DNA of 64,000 nucleotides from Zafaria cholistanensis. Lineage in GTDB: Bacteria; Actinomycetota; Actinomycetes; Actinomycetales; Micrococcaceae. Below the pieces are notes generated by a model. That model worked only from the letters and a program-made list of their open reading frames with translations. It made no database searches and was not told the origin of the DNA. The translations under genes were made by a program, and so were the position numbers. Below are positions 41,900 to 52,434 of the stretch, piece after piece; position 1 is the stretch's first letter, and each line of letters opens with the position of its first letter. The stretch lies in assembly GCF_008580665.1 (NCBI RefSeq), contig NZ_BKDJ01000001.1, positions 496,001 to 560,000 on the forward strand, given 5' to 3'.

Positions 41900-43186
41900 T
41901 CAGGCCCGCCCCTGCGGCGTGGGACTGTTGCCGGCACCGCGGCGGCCGCCATCGGCGGCCTGGCCGCGGATGGCGGCCGGGGTGACGGCCAGCGCCACGG
42001 CCAGGACGGCGACCACAATGTACAGCGCGCTCAACAGCCCCCACCAGTCCCCGAGCATGCCCAGCAGCGGAGGGCCGACCAGGAAGGCCGAGTACCCGAA
42101 GATGGAAACCATGCTGACCCGGCGGGCGGCGAACTGCGGATCGGGGTGCTCGGCTGCCGCGGAGATGCCCACCGGGAAGCCCAGCGACCCACCCAACCCC
42201 CAAAGCGCCGCGGCCGCGTAGGCGACCCACGGGGTGTCGGTGATGATGAACAGGAGCAGGCCGGCCAGCCCCAGCCCCATCATGGAGATCAGCACCGGTT
42301 GCCGGCCGTAGCGGTCCAGCAGCGGACCGCCGGCCACCCGCCCCGCGGTCATGGCCGTGACGAAGGCGCCGTAGACCAGCGCGCCCGCCGCCTCCTTGAA
42401 TCCGTGCCCGTCCACGGCCGCCAGCGTGATCCAGTCGTTGGCGGACCCTTCCGCGAAGGCCATCGCGGCCACCAGCACACCCAGGAGGACCAGGCGGAGA
42501 TCGCGTGCGGGCCGCAGTGTCTGAACCAGCCACTCGTACAGGCGCGGTCCCGCACTGCCCCGGGCCCGCCGCCGGACCGGCCGGGAGGCCGCGGCGGGCA
42601 GGAAGCGGACGGTGCAGGCCCCGATCCCGGCGACCAGCAGCCCCGCGAGTAAGAAGTGCCAGCCCACCGGCGCTCCGCCGTAGGCGGCCGCTGAGCCGAG
42701 CACCGCACCGACGATGGTTCCGGCGCTGAAGAACGCATGCATCAGCGGCAGCAGCGTCCGGTCCGCCCGCTTTTCCACCTCCGCCCCGGCCACGTTCATC
42801 AGCACATCCAGGGCGCTGAAGACGAACCCGAAGAGGACCAGGACGGCAAGGGTGAGGGGGATCGAGGCGACGACGCCGGCGGCGGCGCCCAGCGCGGCAG
42901 CGCCGGCGCCGGTGCCCAGCAGGGCACCCAGCAGGGCGCGCCGCGAACCCAGTCGCGAGAGCAGGGCGGGGGCCCCTGCCAGGCCGGCGATGGACCCGGA
43001 GGCCAGCCCGAACAGCAGGATCCCCACCGTCGAGGTGGACAGGCCCAAGTCGTCGCGGACGGCCGGGATCCGCGAGACCCAGGTGGCGAAGATGAAGCCG
43101 GACAGGGCAAACACGCCGAACACGGCGTTGCGCCCGGCGGCGGAACCGGGCGGAGCCGGGACCGACTGGGGGGATGCTGCCTGCAT
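41900..43186 (-). CDS. MFS transporter (YbjJ/FucP-like fold)
   Basis: This 428-residue 12-helix transporter has FALSGFIFATWVSRIPAVRDDLGLS at the first helix, ALDVLMNVAGAEVEK in helix 4-5, GSANDWITLA at helix 7, and a late MVSIFGYSAFLVGPPLLGML. This pattern is typical of the YbjJ-type subfamily, for which no substrate is firmly known. The ATG has GAGGAGG upstream. The neighbour on the same strand is the DUF4287 gene 125 bp away, with no functional hint. Confidence 0.87.
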   Translation of the reverse strand: MQAASPQSVPAPPGSAAGRNAVFGVFALSGFIFATWVSRIPAVRDDLGLSTSTVGILLFGLASGSIAGLAGAPALLSRLGSRRALLGALLGTGAGAAALGAAAGVVASIPLTLAVLVLFGFVFSALDVLMNVAGAEVEKRADRTLLPLMHAFFSAGTIVGAVLGSAAAYGGAPVGWHFLLAGLLVAGIGACTVRFLPAAASRPVRRRARGSAGPRLYEWLVQTLRPARDLRLVLLGVLVAAMAFAEGSANDWITLAAVDGHGFKEAAGALVYGAFVTAMTAGRVAGGPLLDRYGRQPVLISMMGLGLAGLLLFIITDTPWVAYAAAALWGLGGSLGFPVGISAAAEHPDPQFAARRVSMVSIFGYSAFLVGPPLLGMLGDWWGLLSALYIVVAVLAVALAVTPAAIRGQAADGGRRGAGNSPTPQGRA

Positions 43187-43311
43187 GGTGGGTCCTCCTC
43201 GATCGGGTTCCGGTTCGCCGGGTCCGGTGCGTTCGTGCCGTGTTGCCTTCCGTGCCCCGTTGCGTTCCCTTTATCCGTGTCCTCCGCGCCCGGGGGCGCC
43301 GAGAGGGCCGG

Positions 43312-43857
43312 CTAGAGGCGGCCGAGCAGGTCCTTCCAGACCGCCCGCCAGTGGATGACCGCTTCCGGGGATCCGAGCTGCCTGTGGTGGAGGCCCAGGC
43401 CGCTCTTTCCCGCAGGCTTGGCATGCACGCTGAGGCCGACCCGGCTCCCGTCTGCCAGCGGCACCCGCCAATACCGCCAGTTTTCCGTGGCGCTGCGCTC
43501 CGGCTCGCGCTCGGGGGGAATTCCGCCGAAGGAGCCGGCGCCGGCGACCAGCGCGCACCACGCGTCCATCGCCTCGTCCATGGTTCCGGGCAGGGTCCTG
43601 GAGACCCCGACCTGGAAGCTGCCGTCGCAGGCCTGCCCGGGCCGTCGGCGGCCAATGTGCTGTTCGTAGGCCACCGCGACGCCCTGGGCCCACCAGCCGA
43701 TGTTGGCGTCCAGGGCAGCCAGCCGCTCGGCGGCCCGGGCCGCCAGGTCGCGGTGGGGCGCGGCGCGCCCCCCGGAGCCGTCGAGGTAGGCCACCCATTC
43801 CTCCCACCGGAGGCCGGTGGCCCGTTCGATGGCCTGCGTGTTGGACGCCTTGGTCAT
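43312..43857 (-). CDS. DUF4287-like protein
   Basis: This 181-residue cytoplasmic protein opens with a segment like the DUF4287 family (ATGLRWEEWVAYLDG ... HRDLAARAAERL ... GWWAQGVAVAYEQHIGRR). The second half (TENWRYWRVPLADGSRVGLSVHAKPAGKSGLGLHH region) resembles an SRPBCC/AHSA1-type beta-sheet domain. No catalytic role is known. The ATG has GGGAGG upstream. It starts 23 bp after the stop codon of the upstream secreted EEP gene on the same strand, so co-transcription is possible. Confidence 0.7.
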   Translation of the reverse strand: MTKASNTQAIERATGLRWEEWVAYLDGSGGRAAPHRDLAARAAERLAALDANIGWWAQGVAVAYEQHIGRRRPGQACDGSFQVGVSRTLPGTMDEAMDAWCALVAGAGSFGGIPPEREPERSATENWRYWRVPLADGSRVGLSVHAKPAGKSGLGLHHRQLGSPEAVIHWRAVWKDLLGRL

Positions 43858-43880
43858 GCTTTCCTCCCGGTGCCGGTGCC

Positions 43881-45530
43881 TTACGGCAGCTTGGCCGTGG
43901 CCGTGACCATGGTGTGGTCGGAGCCGTGCTTCGAGACCACCGTGCCGTCCTTGACCGTGATCACGTTCCTGTAGGAGACGGTGCCGGCAATGTTCTTGGT
44001 GAACAGGTAGTCGATGCGTCCATAGGTCTGCTCCAGCTTCCTGCCGGTGCCGTAGTGGGTGGTCGGGTACAGGTAGTTGGTCCGGTTCGCGCTGGAGGCG
44101 GTGTCGGTCCACCCGTCGGCGATGAATGCGGAGTGCGGGGCGTTGGGCTGCTGGTAGAAGCTGGAGTTCATGTCACCGCCCAGCACCATCGGCAGGTCCT
44201 GCCCGTTGATGCCGGCCATCCGCCTCACCACCAGCTCGGCCGAAGACTCTTTGGACGTTGCCCCGGTCTGCGGCAGGTTCACCGAGACGTGGGTGGAGAC
44301 CGCGTAGAACTCCTTGCCGGTCCTGCGCGATTTCAGCAGCACCCAGGCGGCGGTGCGCTGGTTCTCTCCCCGCGCGGTGGGGAGCTTGAACCACCCCTTA
44401 TCCACCAGCGCGTACTTGGCGCTTTTGTACGCCACCCGATTGGGCACGTCCCTTTGGCCGGCCTTCTCCAGCCTGCTGTCCAGCGCGTAGCCCTGCTTTT
44501 TCAGGCCTGCCACAAACCCGTCCATGGAGCGGACCTTTTTGGTGCCGGGGAGGGGCTGGTTCGCGGCCTCGTTGAGGATCAGCACGTCGGGGTTCTGGGC
44601 TTTGATGGTCGCCAGGTGGGTTTTCACCCGGGTAGCCCACGGCGCGAACGTCTTGCCCGGCACCTTGCAGGTGGAGCACAGCAGGTTCTGCGCGGCGAAC
44701 CGCAGCGTTTCGGTGCCGGCGACCTCCGGTGCGGCGGCATAGGCGGTGAGCCGCCGGGAGGTGCGCGTCAGATAGGTCTTATTGTGTGCCGAAACCTTCA
44801 CGAATGTCGGCATGCCCGTTCGCGAGCCCTGGGAGAGGTCCCGGACGGTCAGGGAGGTGCCCGTAACGTTTTCGAAGGTCCGCTTGTTGCGGGTCATCTT
44901 ATGGTCATCGGCCACCACGACCGTGTAGTGCGTGGTGTAGGCCGTCTCATTCCACCGGACCGTAATCGAATCCAGCCCGCCGGTGGCCTCCAGGGTGGTG
45001 AAGGCTCCCGGGAACCGGGCCTCGGTGGTGACCGTCAGGGTATCGGACCAGCCGGTGGGCACGTACGTGCCGTACGGGGCGCCCGGAGGCCGCGTCAGGG
45101 CCCGGTACTGGATGTGGTACGTGGTGGCGTTGGCCAGGCCGTCGACATACCGGCTGTTGTATTTCTCCTCGACGACGGCGTCGGTGAACGCCGGGGAAGT
45201 CGAGTGCCGTACCTCGTAGTGGTGCGCCCCTGCGTGGTCCGGCCAGGCCAGCCCCACGCCGGCGGTGGTCACCGCGGTAACGGTGGGCGCCGCGAGCGCG
45301 CTGGACTGGGCCGTCGCGGTGCCGGCGACGGCGGGGAGGGCCGGCAGCGTGGCGGCAAGGCCCAACGCCGCGGCCACGCCCGCGCCCGCGGCACGGCGCA
45401 GCAGGGAAATCCTCCGGGAGGGGGCCGCCCTTCGGGGGCTGGACTGGCGGGGTGGGGGACCGGCCGGACGGTTCGATTTTGCACGGCCTGTAATGCACTT
45501 ATCCCACAATGTAAATTCCCCCGGCGGCAC
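43881..45530 (-). CDS. secreted fibronectin-III / endonuclease-exonuclease-phosphatase protein
   Basis: This 549-residue exported protein has a Tat-like signal (SRRISLLRRAA then a hydrophobic stretch to about residue 70). It has two fibronectin type III domains (about 78-172 and 175-268) and a C-terminal EEP domain (about 275-549). The EEP domain carries NPDVLILNEA, VSTHVSVNLP, LGGDMNSS, GRIDYLF and a final SDHTMV, the usual metal and His set. It is probably an extracellular DNase or phosphodiesterase. The GTG start at 45530 is uncertain, since no ribosome-binding site is seen and AAGCTT lies 6 nt upstream. The real start may be further downstream, before the signal peptide. Confidence 0.82.
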   Translation of the reverse strand: MPPGEFTLWDKCITGRAKSNRPAGPPPRQSSPRRAAPSRRISLLRRAAGAGVAAALGLAATLPALPAVAGTATAQSSALAAPTVTAVTTAGVGLAWPDHAGAHHYEVRHSTSPAFTDAVVEEKYNSRYVDGLANATTYHIQYRALTRPPGAPYGTYVPTGWSDTLTVTTEARFPGAFTTLEATGGLDSITVRWNETAYTTHYTVVVADDHKMTRNKRTFENVTGTSLTVRDLSQGSRTGMPTFVKVSAHNKTYLTRTSRRLTAYAAAPEVAGTETLRFAAQNLLCSTCKVPGKTFAPWATRVKTHLATIKAQNPDVLILNEAANQPLPGTKKVRSMDGFVAGLKKQGYALDSRLEKAGQRDVPNRVAYKSAKYALVDKGWFKLPTARGENQRTAAWVLLKSRRTGKEFYAVSTHVSVNLPQTGATSKESSAELVVRRMAGINGQDLPMVLGGDMNSSFYQQPNAPHSAFIADGWTDTASSANRTNYLYPTTHYGTGRKLEQTYGRIDYLFTKNIAGTVSYRNVITVKDGTVVSKHGSDHTMVTATAKLP

Positions 45531-45642
45531 TGTTGAAAGCTTTTGCTTGTCGAAGATTACCGGACTTGCCCCTCAAACGGGAGGAGGCGCGGGATGGGAA
45601 CATCCATGGGGCCACGCCGCCCCGAGCGGCGAAGCCAAGCAG

Positions 45643-45715
45643 TGCCCCCGGCGGGACTCGAACCCACAACCAACGGATTAGAAGGCCGTTGCTCTATCCA
45701 TTGAGCTACGGAGGC
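45643..45715 (-). tRNA. tRNA-Arg (anticodon TCT)
   Basis: Acceptor GCCTCCG pairs with CGGGGGC (one G-U). The D-arm is GCTC, the anticodon loop CTTCTAA gives TCT, and the T-loop is GTTCGAGTC. One C-T mismatch sits at the base of the anticodon loop. No CCA is encoded. Confidence 0.93.
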
Positions 45716-45925
45716 TGGCGCCCCATGGGCGTCCTGCCCAGTCTATAGGGTGCCCCGCCGCCCGGCGCGCAGGCCGGACCGGGCGTCCTTCCCCCACATG
45801 GCGCTTTGCGGAGGCCGGGGCCGCCGCTTGTCCACTTCCGGGCCGGGCGCACACCCGGGGTGCTCCCGGTTTTTTCAGACTGGGACCGGGAGCAGGGAGC
45901 TTCCGCCCAACCAATGGAGGACACC

Positions 45926-46531
45926 ATGGCCGAACACCTCACCGTTCGCGGCTTCGTCGCGAGCGAGCTGACCTTTTTCGAGACCGCCGACAAGCTCCAC
46001 ATTGTCAGCTTCCGCTTGGGGGCGCCGGACAGGCGCCTCGACCGCGCCACCGGGGAGTGGGGAGATGCGGACATGAACTGGTTCACGGTCAAGGTGTTCC
46101 GTGAACTGGCCCGCAATGTGATGGCCTCACTCCGCAAGGGCGAGCGCGTGGTGGCCACGGGGCGGCTGAAAATCAGCCAGTACCGCCGCAGCGACGGAAC
46201 CTACGGGACCAGCGCGGAAATCCTGGCGGACACCGTGGGCCACGACCTGCTTTTTGGCGTCAGCCGGTACCTGCGCACCCCCTCCCAGCGCCAGGAAGCC
46301 ACCGAGGCATCGCACTCCGTTCCGGCCGATGCCGGGTCCGTGCCTTCCGAGGTGGATGCGGACACCGGGGAAGTGCTCTCCGGCGCGTACGGGGGACCCG
46401 GCTTCGAGGGCGAGTATGCGGGAGGGGAACTGGACGGCGGCGGGGGCAGCGGGGAAGGAGAAGGGGAAGGAGGGGAAGCGGAAGCGGAAGCGGAAGGAGG
46501 CGGACGCGGGATGGATGCGGGTGCCGCCTGA
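45926..46531 (+). CDS. ssb: single-stranded DNA-binding protein (paralogue type)
   Basis: This 201-residue protein has one OB-fold in the first 115 residues (MAEHLTVRGFVASELTFFET ... WFTVKVFRELARNVMASLRKGERVVATGRL). Unlike replication SSB, it lacks the DDDIPF-type acidic tail that binds partner proteins. The tail is instead a Gly/Glu run (GEGEGEGGEAEAEAEGGG) made from GAAGGG/GAAGCG hexanucleotide steps at about 46440-46500. It may be an SsbB-like paralogue for transformation or stress rather than the essential SSB. The ATG has GGAGG upstream. An inverted repeat (45862-45893) lies in its leader. Confidence 0.85.
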   Translation: MAEHLTVRGFVASELTFFETADKLHIVSFRLGAPDRRLDRATGEWGDADMNWFTVKVFRELARNVMASLRKGERVVATGRLKISQYRRSDGTYGTSAEILADTVGHDLLFGVSRYLRTPSQRQEATEASHSVPADAGSVPSEVDADTGEVLSGAYGGPGFEGEYAGGELDGGGGSGEGEGEGGEAEAEAEGGGRGMDAGAA

Positions 46532-46599
46532 CCCCTGCCGGATGCGTGCTTCCCGCAGCCCCGCCCCGGGGGTTTCCTGCAGGCGGGGCGCAGGGCCGG

Positions 46600-46671
46600 A
46601 TCCGGCTCTGCATCCGGTCCTGCATCCGGTCCTGCATCCGGTCCTGGATCCGGCCCCGGATCCAGCCCCGG
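46600..46671. repeat. six 12-bp tandem units between ssb and ettA
   Basis: ATCCGGTCCTGC-type units start at 46600, 46612, 46624, 46636, 46648 and 46660. Each begins ATCC and they drift from CTGC to CCGG endings. The array fills the gap between the ssb stop codon and the ettA promoter. Confidence 0.88.
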
Positions 46672-46761
46672 AGCGGCGGCCGATCGGGGCGGCTGTGGCC
46701 GAACGGGCCCAAGACAGGACCGAATGTGAGGAATGGGGGCGCACCCACTAGCCTTGAAGGC

Positions 46762-48444
<1,683 letters not shown>

Positions 48445-48500
48445 CGGCAGGGGCCCGGGGACGCCGGGCCCCTGAAACGCCGGCCCCTGAGACTCCACCC

Positions 48501-48550
48501 CGCCACGACGCCGGGGCGCCACCAACCGGTGGCGCCCCGGCGTCGTGGCG
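48501..48550. terminator. bidirectional terminator between ettA and tesB
   Basis: A perfect 23-bp stem (48501-48523 with 48528-48550) with a 4-nt loop separates the convergent ettA and tesB genes. Confidence 0.9.
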
Positions 48551-48575
48551 CTTCCGCACCCCCCGGCCGACCCGC

Positions 48576-49469
48576 CTAGGCAGGGGGGTGCGGAAGCCGC
48601 ACCATGCCCTCCTGGGCCACGGAGGCCACCAGGTCCCCGGCGCGGTTGTAGATGCGGCCCGTTCCCAGGCCGCGCGCGCCGGAGGCGCTGGGGCTGGTCT
48701 GCACGTAGAGCAGCCACTCGTCGACGCGCACCGGGCGGTGCCACCACATGGCGTGGTCCAGGCTGGCCACGCTCAGCCCCGGCGTGGTCCACGGCAGGCC
48801 ATGGCGGCGCAGGGTGGACTCAAGGATCGTGTAGTCGCTCGCGTAGGCCAGGGCCGCCCGGTGCAGGGCCTGGTCGTCGGGCATCGGCCCGGTGGTCTTG
48901 AGCCACACCGTGTTTCGGGCGGTGTGCTGCCTGGCCAGCTCGGGGGTCGGGAAGTAGATGGGCGGCTCCACGTAGCGCACGTCGAAGGGCCGGTTGTACG
49001 CCCAGTCCTGCGCCAGCGGGTCGTCCACCCGTCCCAGGATGTCGGCCGAACTGGGCAGGGTCTCGGGGTCCGGGATGCCCGGGGGCATGGGCTCCTGGTG
49101 CTCGATCCCCTCCGCCGGGGCCTGGAAGGAGGCGATGAGGGACATGATCGGCTCCCCGTTTTGGTAGGCGTGGACGCGGCGCGCGGAGAAGGACCGGCCG
49201 TCGCGGAGCCGCTGCACGCCGAAGGTGATGGGCTTGAGCGCATCGCCCGGGCGCAGGAAGTATCCGTGCAGCGAGTGGATGGGGCGGTCCCCGGAGACGG
49301 TGCGGCTGGCGGCCACCACCGACTGCCCCAGCACCTGGCCGCCAAACACCCGCTGGCGGGGCTGGATGGGGGAGCGGCCCGTGAAGATGTCCTCTTCGGT
49401 GCGCGCCTCCGGCTCCCCGTCCAGGTCCAGCAGGTCCAGCAGCATCTCCGTCGTGTCGCGCTCGCTCAA
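48576..49469 (-). CDS. tesB: acyl-CoA thioesterase II
   Basis: TesB hydrolyses medium- and long-chain acyl-CoA. The 297-residue protein has a double hot-dog fold. Family segments are RVFGGQVLGQSVVAASRTV near residue 40, HGYFLRPGDALKPI, ASLDHAMWWHRPVRVDEWLLY, and the C-terminal GRIYNRAGDLVASVAQEG containing the active-site Gln. The TTG start is supported by GAGGAG six bases upstream. It diverges from a hypothetical gene. Confidence 0.95.
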   Translation of the reverse strand: MSERDTTEMLLDLLDLDGEPEARTEEDIFTGRSPIQPRQRVFGGQVLGQSVVAASRTVSGDRPIHSLHGYFLRPGDALKPITFGVQRLRDGRSFSARRVHAYQNGEPIMSLIASFQAPAEGIEHQEPMPPGIPDPETLPSSADILGRVDDPLAQDWAYNRPFDVRYVEPPIYFPTPELARQHTARNTVWLKTTGPMPDDQALHRAALAYASDYTILESTLRRHGLPWTTPGLSVASLDHAMWWHRPVRVDEWLLYVQTSPSASGARGLGTGRIYNRAGDLVASVAQEGMVRLPHPPA

Positions 49470-49597
49470 TTATTACTCCTCGGTAAGGGCCGTCCGCTCG
49501 AGGTTATCCGCCGCGCGCCTTGGCCATCAAGCGCGCCGGAACGCACGCGCAGCGCGCCGCGTGGCGCGGGCGTGCCCGCGGATGAAAGCATGGAGGG

Positions 49598-50296
49598 ATG
49601 CACTCCGACCACTTGGCCCTCGCCGATGCCGAATCCGTAGCCGACCTGCACACCTTCCTGACCCGCGCGCGGGCGATCGAGGACGGTTCCGCACGGCTGG
49701 AGGCCGCCGGCACCGCGCTGGGGGTGTACGTGCCGGTCCTTTACCCCGAGGCGCTCGGCGCCACGGTGCCCACCATCCTGGGTCTGCGGGTGGCGCGGCT
49801 GGCGGAGCCGGCGGACCTGGCCGCCGTCTATGGGCTGGGCGCGCTCACCGACCGGCTGGCCCGGATGGGTGGGGCCTCCACCGAACTGTCCCTGCCGCCG
49901 GTGGAGGCCTTTGCCCCCTGGGCCGGGGTGGCTCCGCCGAGGCGCGGCTGGGAACGGATCGCCGAATATGACGATGCCCTGCTGAGGTCCGTGGCGGAGG
50001 AGGGCATGCGTGCCGTCGCCGGCGCGCTGCCGGAAAACGCGGGCAAGCCGGTGCTGGCCACCGTGCGCTCGCGCATCTGGTCCACCCCGGCGGCCCGGGC
50101 ATCCGTGCCGGGGGATCCCGCCGGCCCCGCCCCCGCCGCGGAACTGCCCGCCGGGGCCGCGTTCGCGGCGCATGCCCTCGGCTTCCTGGCGCCGGGGGGC
50201 GCCTCCGCCCTCTTCTCGGCAGGGCGCTGGCTGCGGCTGAGTTCGGCGCACGGCCATGTGCTGGTCCGGCTGGCCTCCTCCACGGGTTCAAAGTAG
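49598..50296 (+). CDS. conserved hypothetical protein
   Basis: I do not recognise this 232-residue, Ala/Leu-rich soluble protein. Aromatic and acidic residues cluster around PPRRGWERIAEYDDALLRSVAEEGMRAV in the middle, and no signal peptide or membrane helix is present. AAGCAT lies six bases before the ATG and GGAGGG directly abuts it, so either a weak leaderless start or a tight ribosome-binding site is used. It is divergent from tesB and 107 bp before the VOC gene. Confidence 0.65.
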   Translation: MHSDHLALADAESVADLHTFLTRARAIEDGSARLEAAGTALGVYVPVLYPEALGATVPTILGLRVARLAEPADLAAVYGLGALTDRLARMGGASTELSLPPVEAFAPWAGVAPPRRGWERIAEYDDALLRSVAEEGMRAVAGALPENAGKPVLATVRSRIWSTPAARASVPGDPAGPAPAAELPAGAAFAAHALGFLAPGGASALFSAGRWLRLSSAHGHVLVRLASSTGSK

Positions 50297-50403
50297 CGGG
50301 AGCCGGTGCTAGCTTTCAGCTAGGCGCGGGCCCGGTCCCGGGCCGGATCCTCCCGTGGCGCGCTCCGCCGTCCGGGAATCCCGCGGTGACGAAGGAGCAC
50401 GCC

Positions 50404-51198
50404 ATGCCCATCCGTAACGAACCCTGGCCTACGGGAACCCCCTGCTGGGTGGACCTCCAGTCCGACGACGTCCCGGCCGCATGCGCCTTCTATGCGAGGC
50501 TGTTCGGCTGGACCTTCGAGCAGGCCCCGGAGGGGGCCGGCGGCTACACGTTCGCGCTGCTGGACGGGCGCAAGGCCGCCGGCATCGGGCCCCGGCCGGA
50601 GGATCCGGAGGGGCCGCCGGCCTGGATTACCCACCTGGCCGCGGACAACGCGGACCAGGTGGCGGCGTGGATCGCGGCCGCCGGGGGCATCATCATGGTG
50701 CCCGCCTTCGACGTCATGGAGGCCGGGCGGATGCTGGTTGCCGCGGACAGCGCCGGCGCGGTCTTCGGGGTCTGGCAGGCGCGGGATTCCTTTGGGGCGG
50801 AGGTCCATGGCGAACGCGGCGCCCTGTGCTGGAACGAGCTGCACACCCGCGACTTTGACGGGTCCAAGGACTTCTACGCGCGGGTCTTCGGCTACACCTA
50901 TGACACGGTGTCGGACACCGAAGAATTCCGGTACGCGCAGTTCCGCCCGGTGGGCGCCAAGGAGGCCTTCGGGGCGGTCTTCGAGGACGCCCGCTCCCTG
51001 TCCGGGGCCCCGAACTACTGGCTGCCGTGGTTCGCCGTCGGGGACGTGGACGGGGTCTCGGACACCGCGGCGGAGCTGGGCGCGCGGGCCCTGATGCCGC
51101 CCGCGGACAGCGACTACGGGCGCATGGCGGTCCTGGCCGGGCCGGAGGGCGAACTGTTTGGCATCATCGATCCGGTCATGCCGGCGGGGACCGCGTAG
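50404..51198 (+). CDS. VOC-family (glyoxalase/bleomycin resistance fold) protein, two domains
   Basis: This 264-residue protein has two VOC modules (about 12-125 and 137-260), each opening with W-[VN]-[DE]-L and ACAFYARLFGW or DSKDFYARVFGYTY-like helices and closing with a beta strand. Such duplicated VOC proteins are often annotated as hydroxylases or glyoxalases; no substrate can be told. AAGGAG lies 6 nt before ATG 50404. It converges with the truncated haemoglobin gene. Confidence 0.85.
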   Translation: MPIRNEPWPTGTPCWVDLQSDDVPAACAFYARLFGWTFEQAPEGAGGYTFALLDGRKAAGIGPRPEDPEGPPAWITHLAADNADQVAAWIAAAGGIIMVPAFDVMEAGRMLVAADSAGAVFGVWQARDSFGAEVHGERGALCWNELHTRDFDGSKDFYARVFGYTYDTVSDTEEFRYAQFRPVGAKEAFGAVFEDARSLSGAPNYWLPWFAVGDVDGVSDTAAELGARALMPPADSDYGRMAVLAGPEGELFGIIDPVMPAGTA

Positions 51199-51215
51199 CC
51201 GGGCCGCAGCCGGCC

Positions 51216-51791
51216 TCAGCCGGGGCGGTTTTGCAGGGAATGGGCGGCCCGGTCGAAGTAGTCCCACAGGGTTTCGGCCTGCAGCGGCGGCAGGTCCAGC
51301 GCCTCCACGGCGGCGCGCATGTGGCGCAGCCAGGCGTCGCGGGCGGCCGAGTCCACGGGGAAGGGCATGTGGCGCATGCGCAGGCGCGGATGGCCGCGCC
51401 GCTGGCTGTAGGTGCCCGGCCCTCCCCAGTACTGCTCCAGGAACATCTGCAGGCGCATCTGGGCCGGATAGAGGTCCTCTTCCGGGTACATCGCCCGGAA
51501 GCCGGGATCGGCGGCGACGCCTTCGTAGAACTTTTCGGCCAGCCTGCGGAACGTCTCGCGTCCGCCCACCTGGTGGTAGAAGGTTCCCTCGAACGCGGAC
51601 TGGTCCTCGTCGTACCCGTCGCCCACCCAGCCCGGGACCGGGCTCAGCGGCTGCCCGGTGCCGTCGGGCGAGGTGCCCCCGGGCGAGGGGGCGCCGTGCG
51701 CGGGCGCGCCGGCCTGCGGCATGCCCAGGTTCGTGCGCGGGGGAAGCGGGGCCGCGGCGGAATCAAAGAGGGGTCCGGACGGGGAAGTCAT
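51216..51791 (-). CDS. glbO: group II truncated haemoglobin
   Basis: This 191-residue protein has a globin core from about residue 65 (FYHQVGGRETFRRLAEKFYEGVAADP). It carries LQMFLEQYWGGPGTYSQRRGHPRLRMRHMPF, where the His in RMRHMPF or GHPRL is the haem ligand region, and a helix G Trp. The core matches trHbO-type, which handles O2, NO or peroxide. About 60 N-terminal residues are a Pro/Gly-rich extension not typical of the family. TACGCT lies 7 nt before the ATG, so it is probably leaderless. OsmC lies directly upstream on the same strand, another oxidative-stress gene. Confidence 0.9.
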   Translation of the reverse strand: MTSPSGPLFDSAAAPLPPRTNLGMPQAGAPAHGAPSPGGTSPDGTGQPLSPVPGWVGDGYDEDQSAFEGTFYHQVGGRETFRRLAEKFYEGVAADPGFRAMYPEEDLYPAQMRLQMFLEQYWGGPGTYSQRRGHPRLRMRHMPFPVDSAARDAWLRHMRAAVEALDLPPLQAETLWDYFDRAAHSLQNRPG

Positions 51792-51829
51792 GCGTTAAAG
51801 CGTACCGCCGGGCGGTGCCGCCCCGGCCC

Positions 51830-51902
51830 GGGATGGTGCTCCTGTCCGGGACGGTGCTCCTGTCCGGGATGGTGCTCCTGTCCCGAGGCGGTGCCTCAGT
51901 CC
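51830..51902. repeat. three to four 18-bp tandem units between the OsmC and haemoglobin genes
   Basis: GGGATGGTGCTCCTGTCC-type units start at 51830, 51848 and 51866. A decayed copy at about 51885-51902 contains the OsmC stop codon. The first unit ends 26 bp before the haemoglobin -10 box. Confidence 0.82.
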
Positions 51903-52366
51903 GGAACGGCGGGGGAGTGGCGCACCGGGAAGTTGACGCTGCGGGCGATGAAGCAGACATCGTGCGCCGCCTGGTGCAGCGAGTCGGCCAGGGCGCGCTG
52001 GGACTCGTCCGCGAGCTCCACCCGCGGGCGCAGCATGGCCTCGGTGAACTCCCCGCTGCCGTCCCGGTTCAGCCGCAGCGTGCCCTCGGCGGCGTCCGAG
52101 TAGCCGGCCACCACCACCCCGTGCTTCACCGCCACGTGCAGGTAGGAGAGCATGTGGCACTGGGACAGCGCGGCCAGCAGCAGCTGCTCCGGGTTCCAGC
52201 GGTCGCGGTCGCCGTGGAAGGTGGGGTCGGCGGTGCCGGGCAGGTCGGGCAGGCCGGCAGCGGAGACCACGTGGTCGCGCCCGTAGGAGCGGTGGGTGGA
52301 GGTGCCGGAACCGCGGTTGCCCGTCCAGCGCAGGGCCACCGCGTAGCGGTGCAGATCCAGGTTCAT
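51896..52366 (-). CDS. OsmC-family peroxiredoxin
   Basis: This 156-residue OsmC/Ohr-type thiol peroxidase has one Cys in LSQCHMLSYL and the other in HDVCFIARSVNFPV, in the family spacing. DRWNPEQLLLAALSQCHM is the YhfA/OsmC signature. It reduces organic hydroperoxides in the cytoplasm. TAGGCT lies exactly 6 nt before the ATG, which indicates a leaderless mRNA. It is transcribed towards the haemoglobin gene, with an 18-bp repeat array in between. Confidence 0.92.
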   Translation of the reverse strand: MNLDLHRYAVALRWTGNRGSGTSTHRSYGRDHVVSAAGLPDLPGTADPTFHGDRDRWNPEQLLLAALSQCHMLSYLHVAVKHGVVVAGYSDAAEGTLRLNRDGSGEFTEAMLRPRVELADESQRALADSLHQAAHDVCFIARSVNFPVRHSPAVPD

Positions 52367-52434
52367 GGCTCCAGCCTAGGCCGCGGCCGGCACCCGCGGA
52401 CGGCCGGCGTCCGAGGAAGCCGGCCGTCCGGGTC

